From assembly GCA_022822365.1 (NCBI GenBank), contig JAJEBV010000001.1, positions 62,001-126,000 on the forward strand: a stretch of 64,000 nt of DNA, in the 5' to 3' direction. The position numbers and the translations under genes are program-made. Origin of the DNA: Thermoanaerobaculia bacterium. Lineage in GTDB: Bacteria > Acidobacteriota > Thermoanaerobaculia > Multivoradales > Multivoraceae. This document shows, in pieces, positions 51,847 to 60,567 of this stretch. How positions within the stretch are numbered: position 1 is the stretch's first letter; every line of letters begins with the position of its first letter. The notes below the pieces were generated by a model, which saw nothing but the letters and a program-made list of their open reading frames with translations, did not search any database and was not told the DNA's origin.

Positions 51847-52920
51847 CTAGACGATCGTCAGAGTCGGCCGTTCGGAGGCCACCTCCAGCAGCCGCCGCTC
51901 GACCGCCGACGCGATGCCGCGGAAGATCGCCGCGTGCGGGCCGCCGGCGTCGGAGACCACGATCGGCAGTCCATCGTCGCTGCCCCGGACCAGGGCGCCG
52001 TCCAGCGGAATCGCTCCAAGCACCTCGCAGTCGAGCAACTCGGCCGTCCGCTCGACGCCGCCGCGTTTGAAGACGTCGGTCGTCTCGCCGCAGTGAGGGC
52101 AGACGAAGGTCGACATGTTCTCGACCATCCCCAGCACCGGCACCTCGACCTTGCGGAACATGGCGAGCCCCTTGCGGGCGTCGATCAGCGCCACGTCCTG
52201 CGGCGTCGAGACGATCACCGCGCCGGACAGTGGCAACTTCTGCGACAGCGTCAGCGCCGCGTCCCCGGTGCCGGGCGGCAGGTCGAGCAGCAGGTAGTCG
52301 AGCCGGCCCCAGTCCACGTCGCCGAGCAACTGGCCCAGCGCCTTCATCACCATGGGGCCCCGCCAGATCACGGGCGTGTCCGGATCGAGAAGGAACCCGA
52401 GGGACATGACCCGCACGCCGTGGCGCTCGAAGGGTTGGATCTTCCCCTTCACGATCTCCGGCCTGCGGTTGATGCCGAACATCAGGGGGATGGACGGGCC
52501 GTAGATGTCCGCGTCGAGCAGCCCGACCCGCAAGCCCTGGGCCGCCATCGCGGCGCTCAGGTTGGTTGCCACCGTCGACTTGCCCACGCCGCCCTTGCCG
52601 CTGGCCACGGCGATCACGTGGGACACGCCCGGCAGCAGCGAGGGGTCGCGCGCCGTCGCCGGCGCCGGCGCGGTCGCCACCTCGAGCGAGACCTGTACGT
52701 CGGACACGCCGTCCAGGCCGCGCACCGCATCGACGATGCGGCGCCTGATCTCCGTGGCGGCCTCCGGGTCCCGCGTCGGGACACGCAGATCCACCACCAC
52801 GTCGCCACCGGTGACCGCGACCCGCTGAACGAAGCCGAACGACACGATGTCGCGTTTCATCCCCGGGAAGGTGACGGTTCGGAGGCACTCGCGTACCCTG
52901 CTCTCGATCGCTTCAGCCAT
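51847..52920 (-). CDS. mrp: Mrp/ApbC family Fe-S carrier ATPase
   Basis: VIAVASGKGGVGKSTVATNLSAAMA, DLPPGTGDAALTLSQKLPLSGAVIVSTPQDVALIDARKGLAMFRKVEVPVLGMVENMS, CPHC. Confidence 0.95.
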   Translation of the reverse strand: MAEAIESRVRECLRTVTFPGMKRDIVSFGFVQRVAVTGGDVVVDLRVPTRDPEAATEIRRRIVDAVRGLDGVSDVQVSLEVATAPAPATARDPSLLPGVSHVIAVASGKGGVGKSTVATNLSAAMAAQGLRVGLLDADIYGPSIPLMFGINRRPEIVKGKIQPFERHGVRVMSLGFLLDPDTPVIWRGPMVMKALGQLLGDVDWGRLDYLLLDLPPGTGDAALTLSQKLPLSGAVIVSTPQDVALIDARKGLAMFRKVEVPVLGMVENMSTFVCPHCGETTDVFKRGGVERTAELLDCEVLGAIPLDGALVRGSDDGLPIVVSDAGGPHAAIFRGIASAVERRLLEVASERPTLTIV

Positions 52921-53683
52921 CCGTTCCTCCCGCTTCGGCGGCGGTCTTCAACCCCGCCAACCGGCCAACCCGCTCCTCGACGTCGCGCATGAAGGACCGG
53001 CGCCCCCGTACCCCGACGCTGGCCGGATCAACGACCTCGCCGAAGATCAGCTCGACGGTCTGCGGCCGGACCACGAGGTCGCCCTTGCGCCTGATGTGGG
53101 CCGTTCCCCGGATGCCCAACGGAACGATCAGGGCCCGGCCCTTCAGCGCGAGCAGGAATCCGCCCCGCTGAAACGGCCTCATCCGCGGGCCGGAGCTGCG
53201 CGTCTCTTCGGGGAACACGACCAGGGAAACGCCGGACGCCAGCAGCCCGGTGGCGGCCGCGAACGTCTCGCCGGCCCGACTCCGATCTTCCCGGTCCACC
53301 GGCACGAAGCCGGCAGCCTTGAGCCCCCAGCCGAAGAACGGCAGGCGGAACAGGCTGCGTTTGGTCAGGAAGCGGACCGGCAGGTCCAGGATCGCCAGCA
53401 GGGCCGCGATGTCGTACAGGCTCCGGTGGTTCGCCATGTAGACCACCGGCCGGTCGCCGATCCGGTCGCGCCAGGCCGCGTGGCTGCCCCCGGCGTAGCT
53501 GAGCTCGAGGCGAACACCGCTCGACCGGAGCAACCCCCGAGCCCAGAGGCGAGCCTGGACCCCGGCCCAGTCACGGCCCGGGAACCAGGAGGCGACGGCC
53601 GCGGCGACGCCCATCACGGCGCTGCCCAGAAACAGGTACACATTCCCCGTCAGCGTGGCCAGCGCCACCGACCAGGCGTTCAA
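52913..53683 (-). CDS. 1-acyl-sn-glycerol-3-phosphate acyltransferase-like
   Basis: VVYMANHRSLYDIAALLAIL (NHxxxxD), VVFPEETRS; probable TTG start near 53683, track ORF extends further upstream. Confidence 0.85.
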   Translation of the reverse strand: MNAWSVALATLTGNVYLFLGSAVMGVAAAVASWFPGRDWAGVQARLWARGLLRSSGVRLELSYAGGSHAAWRDRIGDRPVVYMANHRSLYDIAALLAILDLPVRFLTKRSLFRLPFFGWGLKAAGFVPVDREDRSRAGETFAAATGLLASGVSLVVFPEETRSSGPRMRPFQRGGFLLALKGRALIVPLGIRGTAHIRRKGDLVVRPQTVELIFGEVVDPASVGVRGRRSFMRDVEERVGRLAGLKTAAEAGGTDG

Positions 53684-53848
53684 GTCCCCCTCGGGCGCTT
53701 TCGCCGTAGACTTGCCGCGCTGCGTCGTGCGGCGCAGGTTCGTGGGGTTCCGGATCGACAAGGTTCTGCTCGGTGCCGTGAGTTGGCCGAAGCTACACCA
53801 AGCACCCAACCACGAGGGGCGACTCCAACAGACCCTTCTCTTGGGCAG

Positions 53849-54628
53849 ATGCAACAGGCTGGACACAGGATTCTGATCGATTTCAAGGCCCCCTTGCGAG
53901 AGGTTGGGGCCATCTGGTTACTGACTGCGCGCGGAATGGCCGCCCTCGTCAGACCGCCGTACGAGTTTCGGTCATGGCTAAGTCAGATGGGACACCTCGG
54001 CGTCAGTTCGCTCGGCGTCGCGTCGGTCACGACTCTGTTCACGGGCATGGTGCTGGCCCTTCAGACCGCGTACAGCCTGCCCGAGCTCGGAGTGAAGTAC
54101 TACATCGGCAGCGTGGTCTCCAAGTCGTTGACCCGTGAACTCGGCCCCGTCCTCGTGGCCCTCATCGTCGGCGGCCGGATCGGCTCCGGAATGACCGCGG
54201 AACTCGGCACGATGAAGGTCACCGAGCAGGTCGACGCCATGCGCTCGATGGCCGCGGATCCCATAAAGAAGCTGGTCGTTCCGAAGCTGGCGGCGACTCT
54301 GATCATGTTGCCCGCTCTCACCGTCCTCGGCGACCTGCTGGGCATTCTCGGCGGCCTGTTCGTCGCTGTGAACCAGTTGAACCTCTCCGTCGGCCTGTAC
54401 ATCAACGACGTCGTGCAGACCCTCACGATGGAAGACGTCTTCAACGGCCTCGGAAAGTCGGTTTTCTTCGCGTGCTTCATCGCGATCATCGGTTGCCACA
54501 ACGGACTGACGGCCAGCGGCGGCGCCGAAGGCGTGGGGCACGCCACCACACGCACCGTAGTCTGGGCTTCCATCATGGTGCTGGTATCTGATTTCTTTCT
54601 GACCAAGCTGTTCCATGTCCTCATCTGA
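53849..54628 (+). CDS. MlaE-like ABC permease
   Basis: TTLFTGMVLALQTAYSLPELGVKYYIGSVVSKSLTRELGPVLVALIVGGRIGSGMTAELGTMKVTEQVDAMRSM. Confidence 0.92.
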   Translation: MQQAGHRILIDFKAPLREVGAIWLLTARGMAALVRPPYEFRSWLSQMGHLGVSSLGVASVTTLFTGMVLALQTAYSLPELGVKYYIGSVVSKSLTRELGPVLVALIVGGRIGSGMTAELGTMKVTEQVDAMRSMAADPIKKLVVPKLAATLIMLPALTVLGDLLGILGGLFVAVNQLNLSVGLYINDVVQTLTMEDVFNGLGKSVFFACFIAIIGCHNGLTASGGAEGVGHATTRTVVWASIMVLVSDFFLTKLFHVLI

Positions 54629-55415
54629 ACCCGCCGGCAGCCAGGACGTGCGGGAACCGCTCTACGTCGTGCGCGGTCTCTGCCGTCGCTTCGGCGATCG
54701 CGCCGTACTCGACGACCTGAGTTTCGACGTTCTGCGCGGCGAGTGCCTGGTCGTGCTGGGCCGTTCCGGCTCCGGCAAGAGCCTCACGCTGCGGCAACTC
54801 AACGGACTCGACCCGGCCGAGGGAGGCGAAGTGCTGTTCGAGGGAACGGACCTCGTCCAACTGACCGAGCGCGAGCTGTTCGCGGTGCGCCGGCGGATCG
54901 CGATGCTGTTTCAGTCAGGCGCCCTGTTCGACTCCTTCGACGTGCTCGAGAACGTCGCCTTTCCCCTTCGCGAGCACGAGCGGGTGAGCGAGGAGGAGGT
55001 TCGCGAGCGCGTGGCCGCGGCGCTCGCATGGGTCGGACTGTCCGGGATCGAAGACCGAATGCCCGCGGCGCTGTCCGGCGGCATGAAGAAACGGGTCGCG
55101 CTCGCCCGCTCGCTCGTCCTGGAGCCCGAGGTCGTCCTGTTCGACGAGCCGACCGCCGGCCTCGACCCGGTCACCGCGGCGACCATCTCCCGTCTGATCA
55201 GGAACACCAGGGACGATCTCGGAACGACTTCGGTCGTGGTGACGCACGACATTCGTTTGGCCCGCCACGTCGGCGACCGCCTCGCACTGCTTCACGACGG
55301 ACGATTCCGGTTCCTCGGCTGCTGGGAGGAAGCGGAACAGAGCACCGACCCCGCGCTCCGCGCGTTCCTCGAAGGTCGGTTCGGCCCCGCACAGGAGGAC
55401 ATCGATGCAGCGTGA
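54615..55415 (+). CDS. MlaF-like ABC ATPase
   Basis: VVLGRSGSGKSLTLRQLNGL, LSGGMKKRVALARSLVLEPEVVLFDEPTAGLDP. Confidence 0.94.
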   Translation: MSSSEPAGSQDVREPLYVVRGLCRRFGDRAVLDDLSFDVLRGECLVVLGRSGSGKSLTLRQLNGLDPAEGGEVLFEGTDLVQLTERELFAVRRRIAMLFQSGALFDSFDVLENVAFPLREHERVSEEEVRERVAAALAWVGLSGIEDRMPAALSGGMKKRVALARSLVLEPEVVLFDEPTAGLDPVTAATISRLIRNTRDDLGTTSVVVTHDIRLARHVGDRLALLHDGRFRFLGCWEEAEQSTDPALRAFLEGRFGPAQEDIDAA

Positions 55416-56565
55416 TTCGAACACCACCAGGGTGGGTCTGACCGTACTCGCGGCCGTTGTCGCGCTTGCCGCCTTCATCTTCGCGATCGGCGAGCAGAGC
55501 GCTCTGTTCACGCCCACCAACAGCTACCGCACCATGTTCCCGAACGCCGCCGGGCTGGTCGAGGGGAACCCGGTCCAGCTGAACGGCGTGACCGTCGGCA
55601 GGGTCGACCGCATCCTGCTCAGCGAAGACCCGGACAGCGAACTGCTGGAGGTGCGGATCAGCGTCGAGCGCCGCTATGCGGGCAGGCTGCGCCGGGACTC
55701 CCTGGCGCGCCTCAAGACCCTGGGTCTTCTGGGCGACAAGTACGTCGAGATCACCTCGGGTTCGCCCGAAGCCGTCCTCCTGAATCCCGGCGAGGAGATT
55801 CCGGCGGCCCTGCCGACCGACGTCGACGAACTGATCGCCAGCGGAGCGGACGTGGTCGACCACGCGGTGGCGACGGCCCGCTCCCTCTCGAACATCCTCG
55901 CCCGCATGGAGCGCGGCGAGGGCCTGCTCGGCGAACTCGTCGCCGCACGCGAAGACAAGCGGATCACCGACACGGTGATCAGCACCCTCGAGTCGGTCGA
56001 GCGTGTGGCCGATCAGGTCGAGGCAGGCGACGGAGTCCTCGGGCGGCTGCTCACCGACCGTGAGATGGGAGACCGGATCGCTTCTTCGATCGAGGAACTG
56101 GACGAGACCCTGAGACTCCTGCGGGAAGGCGACGGCCTGGCGCCGGCGTTGCTGCATGACGGCGAGCTGAAGGCCCGCTTCGAGACCACCCTGGCGGACA
56201 CCGAGGTCGCCGCCGCGGATCTCCGCCAGATCACCGCCGACCTGCGCGAGGCCGACGGCCTCCTGCCCCGGCTCCTGAACGACGAGGAGCTGAGCGATTC
56301 GCTCACGACCGAGGTCGAGCAACTCCTCAAGCGGCTGAACTCGACGCTGGAACAGGTCGCGGAGGGAGACGGCACCGCGGCCCGCCTGATCAACGACCCC
56401 ACGATCTACGAGGCGCTCGACGATCTCGTGGTCGGCATCAACGAGTCGAGGCTGCTCCGCTGGCTCGTCCGCAACCGCCAGAAGGCGGGCATCAAGAAGC
56501 GCTACCGGGACACGCAGGACGAGATGGCGGCCGCCGGCTCGGAGGATCCGGGAGAACGACCGTGA
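55405..56565 (+). CDS. MlaD/MCE-family substrate-binding protein
   Basis: MFPNAAGLVEGNPVQLNGVTVGRVDRI, LKTLGLLGDKYVEITSG. Confidence 0.92.
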   Translation: MQRDSNTTRVGLTVLAAVVALAAFIFAIGEQSALFTPTNSYRTMFPNAAGLVEGNPVQLNGVTVGRVDRILLSEDPDSELLEVRISVERRYAGRLRRDSLARLKTLGLLGDKYVEITSGSPEAVLLNPGEEIPAALPTDVDELIASGADVVDHAVATARSLSNILARMERGEGLLGELVAAREDKRITDTVISTLESVERVADQVEAGDGVLGRLLTDREMGDRIASSIEELDETLRLLREGDGLAPALLHDGELKARFETTLADTEVAAADLRQITADLREADGLLPRLLNDEELSDSLTTEVEQLLKRLNSTLEQVAEGDGTAARLINDPTIYEALDDLVVGINESRLLRWLVRNRQKAGIKKRYRDTQDEMAAAGSEDPGERP

Positions 56566-56843
56566 TCGTCTGCGCGCGTTGCGGCCGCGACCGGGAAGCG
56601 CTCGCCGTGCCGCCGGTGCCCGGCGCCGCGGGCGAGGAGATCGCCCGGCGCGTCTGCGCCCCTTGCTGGGAGGAATGGGCGGCGATGGAGATCAAGGTGA
56701 TCAACGAGCTGCGCCTGAACTTCATGGATCCCGCGGCACAGGCGACCCTCACGAGCCACATGAGGGCATTCCTCTTCCCCGGCGACGACTCCACGGTCGA
56801 GCCGGGGGAACGGCTCGATTTCGACTCGATCGGCGAACAGTGA
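56562..56843 (+). CDS. YggX-like Fe(2+)-trafficking family protein with CxxC pairs
   Basis: CARC...CAPCWEEWAAMEIKVINELRLNFMDPAAQATLTSHMRAFLFPGD. Confidence 0.65.
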   Translation: MIVCARCGRDREALAVPPVPGAAGEEIARRVCAPCWEEWAAMEIKVINELRLNFMDPAAQATLTSHMRAFLFPGDDSTVEPGERLDFDSIGEQ

Positions 56844-56856
56844 CCGCGGGTCCACC

Positions 56857-57456
56857 CTACCGCCAGGGGCGGCGCGGGGGCTCGCGGATCCGGCGGAGCA
56901 TCCGGCGGCGTCGGTTGTCCGGGTCGGCCGGGTCGTTCGAGAACAGGCGCATCACGTCGCCGTCGCGGGCGAAGCGGTAGCGGCGTGCCGGCTTCCTGCC
57001 GTTGAGCCCCTTGGCGGCACTCTTCGCGTAGGTCCAGAGCTGGACGTCCGGGTCATCGATGTCTCGATGCTCTTCCCACTCCGTCTTCTCCGGGTCGCCG
57101 AACAGGATGTAGACCATGCCGCGGTCCGTGCGCCGGCCGAGCCGGCCGGACTCGGAGTAGCGCTTGTCCGCCTCGGCCGCGCGGACGTCGAACTGCCGCC
57201 GCAGACCGGCACCGCGGCGGCTCCAGAACTCGTCGACGAAGGCGGCGGCCTCCTCGTCCGACTCGAGCAGGAGATAGAGGGTCCGTTCCTCCTCGTCGGC
57301 GAGCTGCCCCACCGGGCCGACCAGCCAGCTCGTGTAGCCGGGGCCAAGGAAGGGGTTGATCAGGTCGTCCGGGTGGAGCCGCTCGAGGCTCTCGGCGGCC
57401 TGGGCGCTGCCGGCGGTCAGAACGCCGATCGCAAGAGCCAGACCGAACCGCCGCAC
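56857..57456 (-). CDS. Exported GWxTD-domain-like protein
   Basis: Signal peptide; FVDEFWSRR...FDVRAAEADKRYSESGRLGRRTDRGMVYILFGDPEKTE. Confidence 0.75.
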   Translation of the reverse strand: MRRFGLALAIGVLTAGSAQAAESLERLHPDDLINPFLGPGYTSWLVGPVGQLADEEERTLYLLLESDEEAAAFVDEFWSRRGAGLRRQFDVRAAEADKRYSESGRLGRRTDRGMVYILFGDPEKTEWEEHRDIDDPDVQLWTYAKSAAKGLNGRKPARRYRFARDGDVMRLFSNDPADPDNRRRRMLRRIREPPRRPWR

Positions 57457-57457
57457 G

Positions 57458-58084
57458 TCAACGACCCTTCAGCAGGTCCAGGAACTCCTCCCGAATCGGG
57501 CGTTCATGGAAGATGCCCCGAAGCGCGGACGTCACCGTCCTCGCGCCCGACTTCTTCACCCCACGCATCTCCACGCAGAGATGCCGCGCCTCGATGACGA
57601 CCATCGCGCCGCGGGGCCGGAGTTCCTCTACCAGAAAGCTCACGACCTGCTCCGTGAGGCGCTCCTGGAGTTGCGGCCGCTTGGCGTAGAACTCCAGGAT
57701 GCGCGCGAACTTGGACAGGCCCAGGATCTTGTCGCCGGGGACGTAGGCGATGTGCGCGTGACCGTAGAAGGGCACGAGGTGGTGCGAACACATGGAGTAG
57801 AACGGGATGTCCTTCTCCATCACCATTGCCCGGTAGTTCTCGTCGTTGGGGAAGGTCGTGACCTTCGGCTTGGTCCCCTGATCCAGTCCCCGGAACATCT
57901 CCAGGTACATCTTGGCGACCCGCTCGTGGGTGGTGTCCAGATTCGGGTCGTTCAGGTCGAGACCAAGCTCGACGAGCATCCGACGCACCAGCTCCGCGAC
58001 GCGAGCCACACGCTCCCCGTCCCGAACCGCCGGCGCACCATTTTCGTAGGTCGAGACTGGCTCGACCGGTTCCAGAACGCGCAT
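57458..58084 (-). CDS. folE: GTP cyclohydrolase I
   Basis: VMEKDIPFYSMCSHHLVPFYGHAHIAYVPGDKILGLSKFARILEFYAKRPQLQERLTEQV. Confidence 0.97.
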   Translation of the reverse strand: MRVLEPVEPVSTYENGAPAVRDGERVARVAELVRRMLVELGLDLNDPNLDTTHERVAKMYLEMFRGLDQGTKPKVTTFPNDENYRAMVMEKDIPFYSMCSHHLVPFYGHAHIAYVPGDKILGLSKFARILEFYAKRPQLQERLTEQVVSFLVEELRPRGAMVVIEARHLCVEMRGVKKSGARTVTSALRGIFHERPIREEFLDLLKGR

Positions 58085-58141
58085 CGGCGCATGCTACCGT
58101 AGTCGCCGTCAGTCAGAGGCCAACAACCAGGACGGAATCCG

Positions 58142-58369
58142 ATGAGCCGAGTGACGATCGAATACTGCGTGATGTGAAACTACCGGCCCCGAGCCGCCAG
58201 TCTGGCGGCTCAGTTGAAGGAGCAGTTCGACCTCGACACCGAACTCGTGGACGGCGGCGGCGGCGTCTTCGAAGTCGCCCTCGACGGCCGCCCCGTCTTC
58301 TCCAAGAAAGAGCTCGGCCGCTTCCCCGACAACGGCGAAGTCGAGCACGCCGTCGCCGATCTGCTGTAG
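58142..58369 (+). CDS. Selenoprotein W / Rdx-family selenoprotein (UGA at 58175-58177 read as Sec)
   Basis: MSRVTIEYCVMUNYRPRAASLAAQLKEQFDLDTELVDGGGGVFEVALDGRPVFSKKELGRFPDNGEVEHAVADLL*; CxxU redox motif and Rdx signatures; absent from the ORF track because of the in-frame TGA. Confidence 0.88.
58191..58211 (+). promoter_or_regulatory. Putative bacterial SECIS hairpin
   Basis: GAGCCGCCA-GTC-TGGCGGCTC, perfect 9-bp stem starting 13 nt after the TGA, loop begins with G. Confidence 0.75.
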
Positions 58370-58425
58370 CGACGCGGCGGAGGAAGCACCCGTCCGCGTC
58401 GGCCGCGGACGTGACGAGGTTCGGA

Positions 58426-58457
58426 TGTCGGTGCGCCGGCCTTCCGGCCGGCATCCG
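58426..58457 (+). repeat. Dispersed 32-nt palindromic (REP-like) element, copy 2
   Basis: TGTCGGTGCGCCGGCCTTCCGGCCGGCATCCG; core GCCGGCC-TTCC-GGCCGGC hairpin. Confidence 0.75.
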
Positions 58458-58483
58458 ATCCCTGTCAACGCTACGATCGGCCC

Positions 58484-58969
58484 ATGTCCGGCATCTACTC
58501 GCTGCGCCTCGGCAAGGAGGACTTCAAGTTCTCCGCCGCCCACTTCACCGTCTTCGGCGAGGGCGAGGCGGAGGCGCTTCACGGACACAACTACCGGGTC
58601 GAGGTGGAACTGAGTGGTCCCGAGGTGGATGGTCTCGAGTTCCTGGTTCCGATGGCCGCGGCGAAGCGGGACATCCGGGCGCAGTGCGCGGCACTGGACG
58701 AGAAGGTCCTGCTGCCGGCGGAGTGCCCGCATCTTGAACTCCAGCAAGGTGCCCCGGTGACGGCGTCCCTCGGGCAGCGGCGCTACGAACTCCCCTCATC
58801 GGAGGTCGTCCTGCTGCCCGTGGCGAACGTGACCGTCGAGGCGCTGGCCCGGTTGCTCTGGCAACGCCTGGCGGACCGATGGGGCTCTCTTCGCGACCGC
58901 GTGGAAACCCTTGAAGTCACCGTGGCCGAGACCCGCGGTCAAAACGCCAGCTACCGACGCAAGTTGTAG
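58484..58969 (+). CDS. 6-pyruvoyltetrahydropterin synthase family protein (PTPS-III-like active site)
   Basis: FKFSAAHF...EALHGHNYRVEVEL; canonical active-site Cys absent, Glu in the E-x-L-HGHNY context. Confidence 0.8.
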   Translation: MSGIYSLRLGKEDFKFSAAHFTVFGEGEAEALHGHNYRVEVELSGPEVDGLEFLVPMAAAKRDIRAQCAALDEKVLLPAECPHLELQQGAPVTASLGQRRYELPSSEVVLLPVANVTVEALARLLWQRLADRWGSLRDRVETLEVTVAETRGQNASYRRKL

Positions 58970-58976
58970 GCGGGTA

Positions 58977-60404
58977 TCACCGCCGCAGTCGCAACTGCGC
59001 CACGGTTTCCAGGTGGGCCGTCTGCGGAAAGATGTCGAAGAAGGAGATGGACTCGAGGTCGAAGTCGCGGGTCAGGTCGCCGAGGTCGCGGGCGAGGGTG
59101 GCGGGGTCGCAGGAGACGTAGGTAAGGCGGTTGGGCGCGGCGTTCAGGAGGGCGCTGCGGACCTTGCGCGGGAGGCCGCCGCGGGGCGGATCGACCAGCA
59201 CCCGGTCGAGGCCGGATTCCAGACCGGGACCGCCGCGGCGCCGATCGACCCAGCTCTCGACCGCCGACCGTTCGACGCGGCAGTGGCGGAGCCGGTTGCG
59301 GCGGAGGTTGTTCCGCGCGTAGCGGGCGGCCACCGACTCGCCTTCCACGGCCGTGACGGACCCGTACCGGCCGGCGAGTCCGGCCGTGAAGAAGCCGACG
59401 CCGGCGTAGAGCTCCACCGCGGCGTCGCCCTCGAAAGGCCCGACTGCCGACCGCAGCAGCGACTCCAGCAAACCCCCGTGGGCCTGGAAGAAGCAACGGG
59501 CGTCGTAGCTGAGCTTCCTGCCCAGCAGGTCGATCTCGAGGTCGCCACTTGGCAGCCCGTCCACGGGCGGCGCCGCCACCACCGGACTGTCCGGCTCCAG
59601 ACCCGCCGTCGCCAGACTCAGGCGGCTCGGCAGCTTCGTCGAAGCCGCAGCCGGGTCGCCAGGCAACGAGGACAAGCTGCGCACCTCCTTCTCGAGCGCC
59701 GGAGCGAGTACCGGGCAGCGGTCGACGAGGACCAGGTCGTGGCTGCGACGCCGCCGGAAACCGACGCCGACGGACCCCTCCGGGGGCGAGACGACATGGA
59801 CCTGGGCGCGCAGCCGGTAGCCCCACGCCCTCTCGCCGACCGGCTCCTCGAAGCGGCACGCGGCGAGCTGGGCCGGGTCGATGCCGCCCAGCCGCCGCAA
59901 CGTCTCCCTTGCAGCCGCCGCCTTCAGTCCCAACTGCGCCGCGTCCTCGATGTGCTGGAGCTGGCAGCCGCCGCAACGCGCGTAGAACGGACACGGCGCC
60001 TCCCGCCGCAGCGGCCCCGGAGTCTTCACCTCTTCGATCTCCGCGCGGGCGTAGCTCGGGCGACGCTCGGTGATCCTGACCTCGACCACGTCGCCGGGGG
60101 CGGCCCGCGGCACGAAGACCGGCATCCCGCGCCACCGCGCGAGGCCGTCGCCGCCGAGCACGAGCTTCTCGATGGTCAGTTCGAGGCGATTGATGCCGGC
60201 CAGGGCCGCCAGCGCTTCCAGGCGTTCGGCCGACAGCGGCCGCTTCCGGGGAGTCGGCTCAGTCTTGGTCGTGGCCGTGGTCGTGGTCGTGGCCGCCGCC
60301 GGTGTGGCGCCGCCCGTGTTCCCAGGCCGGGTCCCGGCGCGCGAACTCATCGAGCTCGCGCGGCACTTCGACGAGAGTCCGGCTGCGTTCCGGGTCGCAG
60401 ACAT
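58977..60404 (-). CDS. TrmA/RlmD-family RNA (uracil-C5) methyltransferase
   Basis: CPFYARCGGCQLQHI, ELYAGVGFFTAGLA, VLVDPPRGGL, YVSCDPATLARDL; start uncertain, probably near 60230-60260. Confidence 0.88.
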   Translation of the reverse strand: MSATRNAAGLSSKCRASSMSSRAGTRPGNTGGATPAAATTTTTATTKTEPTPRKRPLSAERLEALAALAGINRLELTIEKLVLGGDGLARWRGMPVFVPRAAPGDVVEVRITERRPSYARAEIEEVKTPGPLRREAPCPFYARCGGCQLQHIEDAAQLGLKAAAARETLRRLGGIDPAQLAACRFEEPVGERAWGYRLRAQVHVVSPPEGSVGVGFRRRRSHDLVLVDRCPVLAPALEKEVRSLSSLPGDPAAASTKLPSRLSLATAGLEPDSPVVAAPPVDGLPSGDLEIDLLGRKLSYDARCFFQAHGGLLESLLRSAVGPFEGDAAVELYAGVGFFTAGLAGRYGSVTAVEGESVAARYARNNLRRNRLRHCRVERSAVESWVDRRRGGPGLESGLDRVLVDPPRGGLPRKVRSALLNAAPNRLTYVSCDPATLARDLGDLTRDFDLESISFFDIFPQTAHLETVAQLRLRR

Positions 60405-60519
60405 CGTTCTCGCACTCGTAGACGTAGACGTTCCAGTCGTCGCGAGGGCGGTAGGCGCAGAGCGTCTGGTAGGTGTCGCAGTAGCCGCACTTGATCGAGA
60501 GGTTGCGGATGTTGATCAC
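60259..60519 (-). CDS. Small Cys-rich protein with His/Asp-rich tail
   Basis: MINIRNLSIKCGYCDTYQTLCAYRPRDDWNVYVYECENDVCDPERSRTLVEVP...GGGHDHDHGHDQD; overlaps the nominal methyltransferase ORF. Confidence 0.6.
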   Translation of the reverse strand: MINIRNLSIKCGYCDTYQTLCAYRPRDDWNVYVYECENDVCDPERSRTLVEVPRELDEFARRDPAWEHGRRHTGGGHDHDHGHDQD

Positions 60520-60567
60520 GACGCGATGGCCCTTCCGGTTCGCGGGAACCGCCGCCCGTCCCGGGCA

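Noticed and set aside
60265-60300. Short GTGGTC/GTGGCC repeats as CRISPR or a regulatory array
   Set aside because: Explained by the coding sequence of the His/Asp-rich tail; far too short for a CRISPR array
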